Origin: an uncultured Aliiroseovarius sp.
GTDB taxonomy: Bacteria > Pseudomonadota > Alphaproteobacteria > Rhodobacterales > Rhodobacteraceae
Assembly: GCF_947497285.1 (NCBI RefSeq)
Contig: NZ_CANMFT010000005.1
Coordinates: 186,001-250,000, forward strand
Length of the DNA stretch: 64,000 nt
Direction of reading: 5' to 3'
A model generated the notes under the pieces. It saw nothing but the letters and a program-made list of their open reading frames with translations. It had not been told where the DNA came from and searched no databases. Positions 36,651-45,089 of this stretch are shown one piece after another (position 1 is the stretch's first letter; each line of letters begins with the position of its first letter). Made by a program: the position numbers and the translations under genes.

Positions 36651-37607
36651 ATGCAAAAACCCTCGCTTCAGGCGCCTGGCGCCGTGATCATGATCCGTCC
36701 GCACAGCTTTCAACCCAACGCGGAAACGGCACGTGATAACGGGTTTCAAACGCAAGCTTCGCATGCTGATCTGTCAACGCTGGCGCAGCGCGCACATGAT
36801 GAGGCCTCGACCGCGGTTGAGGTTCTGCGTGCGGCCGGTGTCGAGGTTCATCTGTTTGAAGACACGCAAGCCGACCGGCCGGACAGTGTCTTTCCGAACA
36901 ACTGGTTTTCGACGCATCCCGGTGGTCATGTTGCCGTCTACCCGATGTATTCAAAGAACCGCCGGACAGAACGCCGCCAAGATGTTCTTGAACTGCTGAA
37001 ACAACGCTATCGCGTGCAGGATGTCATCGATTACTCGGGGCTTGAGCAGGATAACCTGTTTTTGGAAGGCACGGGCGCGATGGTGCTGGATCACGTTGAA
37101 AGGGTGGCCTATGCCGCGCGTTCAAAGCGCACCAGCGAGGTCATGCTGGAACGGTTTTGCACGCATTTCAACTATGAACCGGTTGTGTTTGACGCACATG
37201 ACGCCAAGGGGACACCGATTTATCACACCAATGTCCTGATGTGCATCGGGACCGATATTGCATTGATCGGATTGGACACCATTGCCGGGGCTGGACGGCG
37301 CGCGGAAGTGTGTGATCGTCTGGCCAGCGGTGGGCGGGATGTCATCACGCTGACACAGGCCCAGATCGCTGAATTCGCAGGCAATGCCATCGAGTTGCAG
37401 GGCAAAAACGGGCGGTTGCTGGCCATGTCGTCACGGGCGCTGGCCGCCTTGGACGTCGGGCAACGCGCCCGCATCGAAGCGCATGTGCCGCTTCTTGCGC
37501 TCAACATCCCGACGATCGAGATGGCAGGCGGCTCGGTTCGGTGTACGCTGGCGGGTATTCACCTAAGCCCGCGCCCCGTTGTGCAAATTCAAGGAGAAGC
37601 CGCATGA
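36651..37607 (+). CDS. ctlX: citrulline/arginine-type amidinohydrolase CtlX
   Basis: A 318-residue guanidine-modifying hydrolase of the DDAH/arginine deiminase-related fold. The N terminus APGAVIMIRPHSFQPNAETARDN is typical of CtlX, SVFPNNWFSTHPGGHVAVYPMYSKNRRTERR is the conserved active-site Asp/Glu/Arg segment, GTGAMVLDHVERVAY gives the conserved acidic loop, and the catalytic Cys is in GGSVRCTLAGIHL near the C terminus. The substrate (citrulline or a methylated arginine) is inferred. It is coupled to arginase by ATGA. Confidence 0.85.
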   Translation: MQKPSLQAPGAVIMIRPHSFQPNAETARDNGFQTQASHADLSTLAQRAHDEASTAVEVLRAAGVEVHLFEDTQADRPDSVFPNNWFSTHPGGHVAVYPMYSKNRRTERRQDVLELLKQRYRVQDVIDYSGLEQDNLFLEGTGAMVLDHVERVAYAARSKRTSEVMLERFCTHFNYEPVVFDAHDAKGTPIYHTNVLMCIGTDIALIGLDTIAGAGRRAEVCDRLASGGRDVITLTQAQIAEFAGNAIELQGKNGRLLAMSSRALAALDVGQRARIEAHVPLLALNIPTIEMAGGSVRCTLAGIHLSPRPVVQIQGEAA

Positions 37608-38533
37608 AGAATATCCACCTACTTGGCGCACCAATGGAAGAAGGCGCAGGCCGTCGTGGCTGCATCATGGGGCCAGCTGCTTACCGCACCGCGGGTTTGG
37701 CCGAGGAATTGTCATCGCTTGGGCACGAGGTCGTTGATCTTGGCGACGCACAGCGCGACCCGGTCGAGGCGATCGAAACCGAACACGACCACCTGAAATT
37801 CCTGCCCGAGGTCGCAGGCTGGGCGCGCAGCTTGCACCGCCACGCCTATGATCTGGCGAGACAGGATGTGCTGCCGATCTATCTTGGCGGCGACCACGCT
37901 TTGTCGCTGGGCACCGTAACCGGGCATGTGGCAGCAGCTGCTGAAATGGGGCGTCCGCAATTTGTGCTGTGGTTGGATGCGCATTCCGATTTCAATATCC
38001 CCGCATCCTCGCCCAGTGGCAACATCCACGGGATGCCGGTCGCTTTTGCCTGTGGTCTGGACGGGTTTCCCGACATGCTGGGCAAACCACTGCCCGCGCG
38101 CCTTGATCCGGATAACCTTTGCCTGATCGGGTTGCGGTCCGTTGACGGGATGGAGCGGGACTTGCTGCAAGCCTCGGGCGCACATGCCTATGACATGCGC
38201 ACGATTGATGAACAAGGATTGGCGAAGCTGCTGCTGCCGTTTCTGGATCAGGTGGCGCAATCCAACGGGCTATTGCATGTCAGCCTGGACGTGGACTTCA
38301 TCGAGCCCGCCATCGCCCCTGCCGTCGGCACCACGGTTCCCGGTGGTGCGACCTTCCGCGAGGCCCATCACATCATGGAGATGTTGTATGACAGCGGCCT
38401 TGTCTCATCGCTCGATCTGGTCGAGCTGAACCCGTTTCTTGATGACCGCGGCCGCACCGCCCGGTTGATGGTGGACCTGACCGCAAGCCTGTTTGGCCGT
38501 CGCGTTCTGGACCGCCGCACGCAAAGTTACTGA
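37604..38533 (+). CDS. rocF: arginase
   Basis: A 309-residue Mn2+ hydrolase that turns arginine into ornithine and urea. Metal-binding motifs are GGDHALSLGTVTGH, WLDAHSDFNIPASSPSGNIHG and SLDVDFIEPAIAPAVGT. It begins four bases within the ctlX stop, and 18 bases separate it from ocd. Together the three genes take arginine through ornithine to proline under the neighbouring Lrp-type regulator. Confidence 0.94.
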   Translation: MKNIHLLGAPMEEGAGRRGCIMGPAAYRTAGLAEELSSLGHEVVDLGDAQRDPVEAIETEHDHLKFLPEVAGWARSLHRHAYDLARQDVLPIYLGGDHALSLGTVTGHVAAAAEMGRPQFVLWLDAHSDFNIPASSPSGNIHGMPVAFACGLDGFPDMLGKPLPARLDPDNLCLIGLRSVDGMERDLLQASGAHAYDMRTIDEQGLAKLLLPFLDQVAQSNGLLHVSLDVDFIEPAIAPAVGTTVPGGATFREAHHIMEMLYDSGLVSSLDLVELNPFLDDRGRTARLMVDLTASLFGRRVLDRRTQSY

Positions 38534-38551
38534 TCGTCGAAAGGACGCCCC

Positions 38552-39601
38552 ATGCCGCCTCTGCCCTCTGAACTTGCTTATGTGCCCTTTGTGTCGGTCG
38601 AACACATGATGGGACTTGTCCATCATATCGGGATCGAAAAGGTTCTGATCGAACTTGCAGCCGAGATCGAAGCTGATTTCAAACGCTGGGAGTTGTTTGA
38701 CAAAACCCCGCGCGTGGCCAGCCATTCGGAGGTGGGTGTGATCGAGCTTATGCCGACCTCGGACGGTGAAATGTATGGGTTCAAATACGTCAACGGCCAC
38801 CCGAAGAACACCAAGGAAGGGCTGCAAACCGTCACTGCCTTTGGTCTTCTGGCCGATGTGAACAGCGGCTATCCCAAGCTGCTGAGCGAAATGACGGTGC
38901 TGACGGCGCTGCGCACAGCGGCGACGTCGGCGATGGCTGCGAAACATCTGGTGCCGAAGGGCGCGACCACGATGGCGATGATTGGAAACGGCGCGCAATC
39001 CGAGTTTCAGTGTCTGGCGTTCAAGGCGATCTGTGGCATCGACACCGTGCGGCTGTATGACATCGACCCCGCCGCCACCGCGAAATGCGCGCGTAATTTG
39101 CAGGGGCAGGGGCTGACCGTCGTGCCGTGCAAGACGGGCGAGGAAAGCATGGAAGGCGCGCAGATCATCACCACCTGCACCGCCGATAAGCAATGTGCGA
39201 CGATCCTGACCGACAACATGATCGGCGAAGGGGTGCACATCAATGCGATTGGCGGGGACTGCCCCGGCAAGACCGAACTGCACCGCGATATCCTTCTGCG
39301 GTCAAGCATCTTCGTGGAATACCCGGAACAGACCTGGGTTGAAGGTGAGATTCAGCAGTTGGACAAAGACCACGAGATCACCGAGCTTTGGCAGGTGATC
39401 ACCGGGCAGACCGCAGGGCGGCGAAGCGACAAAGAGATTACGCTGTTTGACAGTGTGGGGTTCGCGATCGAGGATTTCTCGGCCTTGCGTTATATCTCGA
39501 AAGCGATTGTCGGCACCACGTTCTTCACTCAGCTTGATATGCTGGCCGACCCGGATGATCCGCGTGACTTGTTTGGGATGTTGGAACGCTCGAAGGGGTA
39601 A
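38552..39601 (+). CDS. ocd: ornithine cyclodeaminase
   Basis: A 349-residue NAD+-dependent enzyme converting ornithine to proline plus ammonium. The mu-crystallin/OCD fold shows GFKYVNGHPKNTKEGLQTVTAFGLLADVNSGYPKLLSEMTVLTALRTAATSA, the NAD-binding TMAMIGNGAQSEFQ, and INAIGGDCPGKTEL (Asp of the active site). This is the long OCD form typical of soil and marine bacteria. An AAAGGA site precedes the ATG. Confidence 0.94.
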   Translation: MPPLPSELAYVPFVSVEHMMGLVHHIGIEKVLIELAAEIEADFKRWELFDKTPRVASHSEVGVIELMPTSDGEMYGFKYVNGHPKNTKEGLQTVTAFGLLADVNSGYPKLLSEMTVLTALRTAATSAMAAKHLVPKGATTMAMIGNGAQSEFQCLAFKAICGIDTVRLYDIDPAATAKCARNLQGQGLTVVPCKTGEESMEGAQIITTCTADKQCATILTDNMIGEGVHINAIGGDCPGKTELHRDILLRSSIFVEYPEQTWVEGEIQQLDKDHEITELWQVITGQTAGRRSDKEITLFDSVGFAIEDFSALRYISKAIVGTTFFTQLDMLADPDDPRDLFGMLERSKG

Positions 39602-39620
39602 GCTGCATCACACCACATCA

Positions 39621-39652
39621 GGGCAGCGCCTGACCCCGGGTGGGCGCTGCCC
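39621..39652 (+). terminator. hairpin downstream of ocd
   Basis: GGGCAGCGCC at 39621-39630 pairs perfectly with GGCGCTGCCC at 39643-39652 (10 bp, 12-base loop), with a second small GGGCCGGTGGCCC stem next to it. No T run follows, so it is a candidate stop or 3' stabiliser of the arginine operon. Confidence 0.5.
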
Positions 39653-39678
39653 GGGCCGGTGGCCCGTGCGGGAAAGAC

Positions 39679-39707
39679 AAAAAGGGCGATGGATTACTCC
39701 ACCGCCC
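39679..39707 (-). terminator. Rho-independent terminator of the gcvTHP operon
   Basis: Read on the minus strand, GGGCGGTGG and CCATCGCCC form a 9-bp stem (one G-U), directly followed by five T. It lies 31 bases after the gcvP stop, between two convergent operons. Confidence 0.85.
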
Positions 39708-39737
39708 GTTCTTTTGGCTGTCTGACTGACTGACTGC

Positions 39738-42584
39738 TCAGCTTTCGTCTGCATAATCCGTCAGTGGTGGGCAGGTGCAGATCAGGTGCCTGTCACCATA
39801 GGCATTGTCCACGCGGTTGACGGGCGACCAGTATTTGTCCACCCGGAAACTGCCCGGCGGAAAGCACCCTTGTTCGCGTGAATAAGGCCGGTCCCAGTCG
39901 CCCACGAGGTCCACATATGTATGTGGTGCGTGTTTCAGCGGGTTGTTTTCCGGGTCGATCTTGCCCTCTTCAATTTCGCGAATTTCTTCGCGGATGGCGA
40001 GCATGGCATCGCAGAAACGGTCAAGCTCGGCCTTGGTTTCCGACTCGGTCGGTTCGATCATCAACGTGCCAGCCACGGGCCAGCTCATCGTGGGCGCGTG
40101 GAAGCCGTTGTCGATCAAACGTTTTGCAATGTCATCAACAGTCACTCCGGCACTGTCGGCAAAGGGACGTGTGTCGATGATGCACTCGTGCGCCACGCGG
40201 CCATTGTGACCGGTGAACAGCACGTCGAACGCGCCTTTCAGGCGGGTGGCGATGTAGTTGCCGTTCAGGATCGCGACCTTGGTCGCCTGTGTTAGCCCGT
40301 CACCCCCCATCATCAGCACGTAAGCCCAGCTGATCGGCAGGATCGAGCCCGATCCGAAGGGCGCTGCGGACACCGCGCCCTCTTCCCCGATCAGCCCGTT
40401 GCCGGGCAGGTGCGGGGCAAGGTGGGCTTTGACGCCAATCGGCCCCATGCCGGGGCCACCGCCGCCATGTGGGATGGCAAAGGTCTTGTGCAGGTTCAGG
40501 TGGCTGACATCCCCCCCAATCTCGCCCAGTTTCGACAGACCGACCATCGCGTTCAGGTTCGCGCCGTCGATATAAACCTGTCCGCCGTGATCATGGGTGA
40601 TCTGGCAAATCTCGCGCACGGTTTCTTCGAACACGCCGTGGGTCGATGGGTAGGTGATCATGCATGCCGCCAGCTTGTCGCCCGCGGCTTCGGCCTTGGC
40701 GCGGAAATCGTCCAGATCAATGTCGCCATTCTCCGCTGATTTCACCACAACCACATCCAGCCCCACCATATGAGCGGATGCCGGGTTGGTGCCGTGCGCA
40801 GAAATCGGGATCAGGCAGATGTTGCGTTCGCCCTGACCTTGCGCGCGGTGATAGGCTTGGATGGTCAAGAGCCCCGCATATTCGCCCTGCGCGCCCGAGT
40901 TGGGCTGCATCGACATGTCGTCATAACCTGTGATCAGGCAGAGCTTTTGCTTCAGATCGTCGATCAGTTCGATATAGCCGCCGACCTGTTCTTGCGGGGC
41001 CATTGGGTGGATGTAGGCAAACTCGCGCCAACTGACCGGCATCATTTCGGCGGCAGCGTTCAGCTTCATCGTGCACGACCCCAACGGGATCATGGCGCGG
41101 TCCAGCGCAAGGTCGCGGTCCGCCAGACGACGCATATAGCGCATCATCTCGGTTTCGGCGCGGTTCATGTGAAACACGGGATGGGTCAGGTAATCCGAGG
41201 TTCGCAGGCTGGCATCGGGCAGGCGATATTCGTTGTCGCTGTCATCATAGCTGCGGGTGATGCCGAAGGCACGCCAGACGCCTTCGATCACCGCCGGGCG
41301 GGTGGCTTCGTCCAGCGTGATGCCGACATATTCGGTTTCAACCGGGCGCAGGTTGATGCCTTCTTCGCGGGCCGATTTCAGAACGGTGTTCTGCAACGCG
41401 CCAACATGCACGGTGATCGTGTCAAAGAAGTGCTTCGATGTGATGGTAAAGCCAGCCTGCTCTAACCCCTTGGCCAGCCGAACGGTCTTGAGGTGCACGT
41501 CCTGCGCAATCGCTTTCAAACCCTCGGGGCCGTGGAACACGGCATAAAAGCTGGCCATAACAGCCAAAAGCGCCTGTGCCGTGCAGACGTTCGAGGTCGC
41601 CTTTTCGCGCCGGATATGCTGTTCACGCGTTTGCAGCGACAGACGGTAAGCCTGGTTGCCACGCGCATCGACAGACACGCCGACAAGCCGGCCCGGCATC
41701 GCGCGCTTGTGCTTTTCCGCCGTCGCCATATAGGCAGCGTGAGGGCCGCCAAAGCCCAAAGGCACGCCGAAACGCTGTGACGAGCCGACGGCGATGTCCG
41801 CGCCCATTGCGCCTGGCTCTTTCAGCACGGTCAGCGCCAGCGGGTCCGCCGAAACGACGCCGATGGCCTTGGCGGCATGCAGTGCGGCGATCTGGTCGGT
41901 GAAGTCACTGACGCGGCCAAAGGTTCCGGGGTATTGGAAGATCGCGCCAAAGACATCGTCGGCGACCAGATCGGTTTCCGGGTCACCGATGACAATCTCG
42001 ATATCCAACGGCGCTGCGCGTGTTTTCATCACCGCGATGTTTTGCGGGTGACAGTTGAGATCGACAAAGAACTTGTTCGATTTCGACTTGGCAATGCGCT
42101 GGCCCATGGTCATTGCTTCGGCGCAGGCGGTGGCTTCATCCAACAGCGAGGCGTTGGCAATCTCGAGCCCGGTCAAGTCCGAGATCATTGTCTGATAGTT
42201 CAAAAGCGCTTCAAGCCGGCCTTGCGAAATCTCGGGCTGATAAGGCGTGTAGGCCGTATACCACGCCGGGTTTTCCAAAATGTTGCGCTGGATTGCAGGG
42301 GGGGTGACCGTGCCATGATACCCTTGCCCCAGAAGCGACCGCATCACGACGTTCTTGTCGGCGGTGTAACGCATCTTGTGCAGCGCTTCACGTTCGGACA
42401 GGGCAGGGCCCCAATCCAGCGCGTCTGCCTGGCGGATGCTTTTGGGCACTGTCTGGTCGATCAACTCGTCCAGCGAGCTGACACCGACAGTCTTGAACAT
42501 TTCATCCATTTCCACGGGCGAAGGGCCGATATGACGGCGGTTGGCGAAGTCATAGGGTTTGTAACCCGTTGGCGTGAAAGGCAT
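39738..42584 (-). CDS. gcvP: glycine dehydrogenase (decarboxylating), P-protein
   Basis: The PLP-dependent P-protein of the glycine cleavage system, 948 residues as one chain (the fused form). The N terminus [22 protein letters not shown] and the pyridoxal Lys in [27 protein letters not shown] are diagnostic, with [14 protein letters not shown] and [15 protein letters not shown] between. I use the ATG at 42584 ([13 protein letters not shown]). The frame is open 18 codons upstream, but the conservation begins here. It ends the gcvT-gcvH-gcvP operon. Confidence 0.96.
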   Translation of the reverse strand: MPFTPTGYKPYDFANRRHIGPSPVEMDEMFKTVGVSSLDELIDQTVPKSIRQADALDWGPALSEREALHKMRYTADKNVVMRSLLGQGYHGTVTPPAIQRNILENPAWYTAYTPYQPEISQGRLEALLNYQTMISDLTGLEIANASLLDEATACAEAMTMGQRIAKSKSNKFFVDLNCHPQNIAVMKTRAAPLDIEIVIGDPETDLVADDVFGAIFQYPGTFGRVSDFTDQIAALHAAKAIGVVSADPLALTVLKEPGAMGADIAVGSSQRFGVPLGFGGPHAAYMATAEKHKRAMPGRLVGVSVDARGNQAYRLSLQTREQHIRREKATSNVCTAQALLAVMASFYAVFHGPEGLKAIAQDVHLKTVRLAKGLEQAGFTITSKHFFDTITVHVGALQNTVLKSAREEGINLRPVETEYVGITLDEATRPAVIEGVWRAFGITRSYDDSDNEYRLPDASLRTSDYLTHPVFHMNRAETEMMRYMRRLADRDLALDRAMIPLGSCTMKLNAAAEMMPVSWREFAYIHPMAPQEQVGGYIELIDDLKQKLCLITGYDDMSMQPNSGAQGEYAGLLTIQAYHRAQGQGERNICLIPISAHGTNPASAHMVGLDVVVVKSAENGDIDLDDFRAKAEAAGDKLAACMITYPSTHGVFEETVREICQITHDHGGQVYIDGANLNAMVGLSKLGEIGGDVSHLNLHKTFAIPHGGGGPGMGPIGVKAHLAPHLPGNGLIGEEGAVSAAPFGSGSILPISWAYVLMMGGDGLTQATKVAILNGNYIATRLKGAFDVLFTGHNGRVAHECIIDTRPFADSAGVTVDDIAKRLIDNGFHAPTMSWPVAGTLMIEPTESETKAELDRFCDAMLAIREEIREIEEGKIDPENNPLKHAPHTYVDLVGDWDRPYSREQGCFPPGSFRVDKYWSPVNRVDNAYGDRHLICTCPPLTDYADES

Positions 42585-42671
42585 GACGTATCTCCGAGCG
42601 ATTGTGGCGCGTAGGGACCCTAAGGCCGCCCATTGCAATGGTCAGCGCAGGCTTGCGGTGGTGACGAGGGC

Positions 42672-43031
42672 TTAGCCGATGAATGTCTTGTAAGCTGCTT
42701 CGTCCATATAGTCGTCCAGCGGGCTGGTGTCCGAAGGCTTGATTTTGAAGAACCAGGCGTCGCCCTCGGGGTCATCATTTACTTTACCGGGTTCGTCTTC
42801 GATGGCGCTATTTACTTCCACGATTTCGCCGTCCAGCGGGCTCAGGATGTCGGATGCGGCCTTGACGCTTTCGATCACGACGATCTCGTCATCCTTCGAC
42901 ACGGTGTCACCCACTTCGGGAAGCTCGACGAACACCACATCCCCAAGCTGTTCTGCTGCGTGTGCGGTAATGCCGACCAGATAGGTGCCATCTTCTTCGC
43001 GAAGCCATTCGTGTTCTTCAGTGTATTTCAT
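42672..43031 (-). CDS. gcvH: glycine cleavage system H protein
   Basis: A 119-residue lipoyl carrier that shuttles the aminomethyl arm between P, T and L proteins. [37 protein letters not shown] is the typical start, and the lipoylated Lys57 lies in [15 protein letters not shown]. The order T-H-P is on one strand, 27 bases after gcvT. Confidence 0.96.
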   Translation of the reverse strand: MKYTEEHEWLREEDGTYLVGITAHAAEQLGDVVFVELPEVGDTVSKDDEIVVIESVKAASDILSPLDGEIVEVNSAIEDEPGKVNDDPEGDAWFFKIKPSDTSPLDDYMDEAAYKTFIG

Positions 43032-43058
43032 TGGGTGTCTCCTGCTGGAAAGTAAGGG

Positions 43059-44183
43059 TCATCGTTTATAGGTGGCGGGGCGGAACGGCATGTCCGCGAC
43101 CGTGACGGGTTGGCGTTTTCCGCGCACGTCACCAAAGATTTTCGTGCCCGTGGCGGCGTGGTCTATGGCGACATAGCCCATGGACATCGGGCGTTCGATA
43201 GACGGCCCGAATGCGCCGGACGTGACTTGCCCGATCGGGCTCTCTGCTTCTTCCGAGGCATAGAGTTCAGTTCCGGCGCGCATCGGTGCGCGACCTTCTG
43301 GCAGCAAGCCAACGCGCCGGCGGGACGCACCATTTTCAAATTCTGCCAGAATGCGCTCTGCACCGGGAAAGCCGCCTTCGCGATCACCACCTGACTTGCG
43401 GGGCTGTTGCAGCGCCCATTCAAGTGCGGCTTCGACCGGCGTGGTTGTGGTGTCGATATCGTTGCCATACAGGCAAAGCCCGGCCTCAAGGCGCAGGCTG
43501 TCGCGTGCGCCAAGTCCGATGGGTTCGACTGTATCTATTGCCAGCAGGGCGCGGGCAAACGCTTGGGCGTGGGCATTTGGCACTGAAATTTCATATCCGT
43601 CCTCGCCCGTATAGCCCGATCGAGAGATCCAAAGCTCTCCAAAGTCACTGTCAGTAACGGCGATGTCCATGAATTTCATCGCGCCCGCAGATGGCACAAG
43701 CGAGGACAAAGCGGCTTCGGCAGCAGGGCCTTGAAGGGCCAGAAGTGCCCGATCCTCAATCACCTCTATTTCGCAATCTGTTAGATGGGCGCGCATGTGG
43801 GCGATATCGGCGTCCTTGCAGGCGGCGTTTACGACCAAGAAGAGGTGGTCGCCGCGGTTGGCAACCATCAGGTCATCCAAAATGCCGCCCGCGTCATTTG
43901 TGAAGAACGCATAGCGCTGACGCCCTTCGGCAAGACCTGCGATCGATTGGGGCACAATCCGTTCCAGTGACAGGGTTGGCGTCGCGCCGCGCAAGATCAC
44001 CTGACCCATATGGCTGACATCGAACAGACCGGCGGCATTGCGTGTGAGCAGGTGTTCCTTCAGCACGCCCAGCGGGTATTGCACGGGCATTTCATAGCCG
44101 GCAAACGGCACCATCTTGGCGCCAAGGTCCACATGCAGGTCATATAGTCCGGTCCGTTTCAGGTCTTGCAGGGGCGCACCCAT
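43059..44183 (-). CDS. gcvT: aminomethyltransferase (glycine cleavage T protein)
   Basis: A 374-residue folate enzyme releasing NH3 and making methylene-THF. Conserved segments are LKRTGLYDLHVDLGAKMVPFAGYEMPVQYP, LFDVSHMGQ, GYTGEDGYEISVP, GLGARDSLRLEAGLCLYGNDID and the C-terminal SPIGQVTSGAFGPSIERPMSMGYV. ATG at 44183 follows GGGAGA at seven bases, so I prefer it to ATGs at 44198 or 44225. A tandem glycine riboswitch sits in the leader. Confidence 0.95.
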   Translation of the reverse strand: MGAPLQDLKRTGLYDLHVDLGAKMVPFAGYEMPVQYPLGVLKEHLLTRNAAGLFDVSHMGQVILRGATPTLSLERIVPQSIAGLAEGRQRYAFFTNDAGGILDDLMVANRGDHLFLVVNAACKDADIAHMRAHLTDCEIEVIEDRALLALQGPAAEAALSSLVPSAGAMKFMDIAVTDSDFGELWISRSGYTGEDGYEISVPNAHAQAFARALLAIDTVEPIGLGARDSLRLEAGLCLYGNDIDTTTTPVEAALEWALQQPRKSGGDREGGFPGAERILAEFENGASRRRVGLLPEGRAPMRAGTELYASEEAESPIGQVTSGAFGPSIERPMSMGYVAIDHAATGTKIFGDVRGKRQPVTVADMPFRPATYKR

Positions 44184-44231
44184 GGTCGTTTCTCCCATCT
44201 GTCGCCGGAAAGCCATGGAAGCCATGCGCCC

Positions 44232-44266
44232 GGCATCGTTCGAGCGCTATCGCGCTCATCGATGCC
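44232..44266 (-). promoter_or_regulatory. hairpin directly after the glycine riboswitch (putative expression platform)
   Basis: GGCATCG and CGATGCC (7 bp) enclose a second stem GAGCGC-GATA-GCGCTC. It starts one base after the second aptamer and ends 48 bases before the gcvT ATG, without a T run. It may couple glycine binding to gcvT translation or termination; the mechanism is inferred. Confidence 0.5.
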
Positions 44267-44418
44267 CCCTCTGTCCTCGTCGCCTGAGATCGTTATCCCT
44301 TCGGCGGACACGTAAGTGCCTCTCTCCAGAGTTCTCGCATTGCATCGGTCCATGAGCCTGAGAGTTTACCGGGGCGGTTGCTCCTTCGGCACTGGCCTCC
44401 GCCAGATTCTCCCGATGC
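44267..44418 (-). ncRNA. tandem glycine riboswitch (two aptamers) upstream of gcvT
   Basis: Read on the minus strand, aptamer I (44418-44342) has GCATCGG/CCGATGC as P1, then GGGAGAATC, GCCGAAGGAGCAACCGCC and ACTCTCAGGCTC. Aptamer II (about 44333-44267) has AACTCTGGAGAG, CCGCCGAAGGGATAACG, TCTCAGGCG and GGACAGAGGG. These are the conserved cores of both glycine aptamers, joined by a short linker, in the leader of gcvTHP. Known tandem glycine riboswitches turn on gcv expression when glycine is high. Confidence 0.96.
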
Positions 44419-44428
44419 GATGGCGCGA

Positions 44429-44457
44429 AAATAGCCGCCTTGATGGCGTTCGACAAG
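44429..44457 (-). promoter_or_regulatory. gcvTHP promoter
   Basis: On the minus strand CTTGTC at 44457-44452 and CTATTT at 44434-44429 are 17 bases apart, close to the alphaproteobacterial CTTGAC-N17-CTATAT form. Initiation about seven bases on would start the RNA near 44422, just ahead of aptamer I. The -35 is half of the inverted repeat GACAAGTCTTGTC (44452-44464). Confidence 0.6.
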
Positions 44458-44494
44458 TCTTGTCTACAAATGCATGCACATGCAATCTGTCCGG

Positions 44495-45055
44495 ATGAAG
44501 GATCGCTGCTTTTTCGGCTACGGATCGTTGGTCAACCGACGCACACATGACTACGATGGGCGCCAGCCGGCGCGTGTGACGGGATGGCGGCGGGCGTGGC
44601 GTCGTTCGCCCTTGCGCGATGTGTGCTATTTGACGGCGGTCCCGGCGCGTGACGATTACATAGAAGGCCTGATCGCAGCTGTGCCTGATGGCAATTGGTC
44701 CGCACTGGACGCGCGCGAACGGGCTTATGCGCGTGTGCCGTTGGGGTCGGAAATCAGCTATGCGGCCGGAGATCTGGAGGTCGTCCTTTATGCGATTGCC
44801 GACGGGGACCACCACGCGCCCACCGATCGCAACCCGGTGCTGCTCAGCTACATTGATGTCGTGGTTCAGGGTTATCTGGCCGAGTTCGGCACAGATGGCG
44901 TGACCCACTTCTTCGAGACGACAGAAGGTTGGCACGCTCCCATTTTGGACGACCGGGCTGCGCCGATCTATCCGCGCGCACAAACGCTGAGCACTGAGGA
45001 GCGCGCGATTGTAGACGAAGGCCTGTCGCGGCTATCGGTGCGGGTAAGACGGTAA
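44495..45055 (+). CDS. gamma-glutamylcyclotransferase-like (GGCT fold) protein
   Basis: A 186-residue protein with the BtrG/GGCT-fold signature CFFGYGSLVNRRTHDY near the N terminus, followed by a GWRRAWR basic segment and a Glu-containing DLEVVLYA strand. GGCT-like enzymes cyclise gamma-glutamyl peptides, but the family also includes unrelated activities. I use ATG at 44495; 44474 and 44480 are other in-frame ATGs, none with a good ribosome site. It is divergent from the gcv promoter. Confidence 0.75.
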   Translation: MKDRCFFGYGSLVNRRTHDYDGRQPARVTGWRRAWRRSPLRDVCYLTAVPARDDYIEGLIAAVPDGNWSALDARERAYARVPLGSEISYAAGDLEVVLYAIADGDHHAPTDRNPVLLSYIDVVVQGYLAEFGTDGVTHFFETTEGWHAPILDDRAAPIYPRAQTLSTEERAIVDEGLSRLSVRVRR

Positions 45056-45089
45056 GTCCGTAACCGGTATTGACACTGCGGCTGCGGTG

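Noticed and set aside
39722-39735. Tetranucleotide run of TGACTGACTGACTG near the gcvP 3' end
   Set aside because: Three and a half copies only, in non-coding DNA between convergent operons; too short to suggest slippage control.
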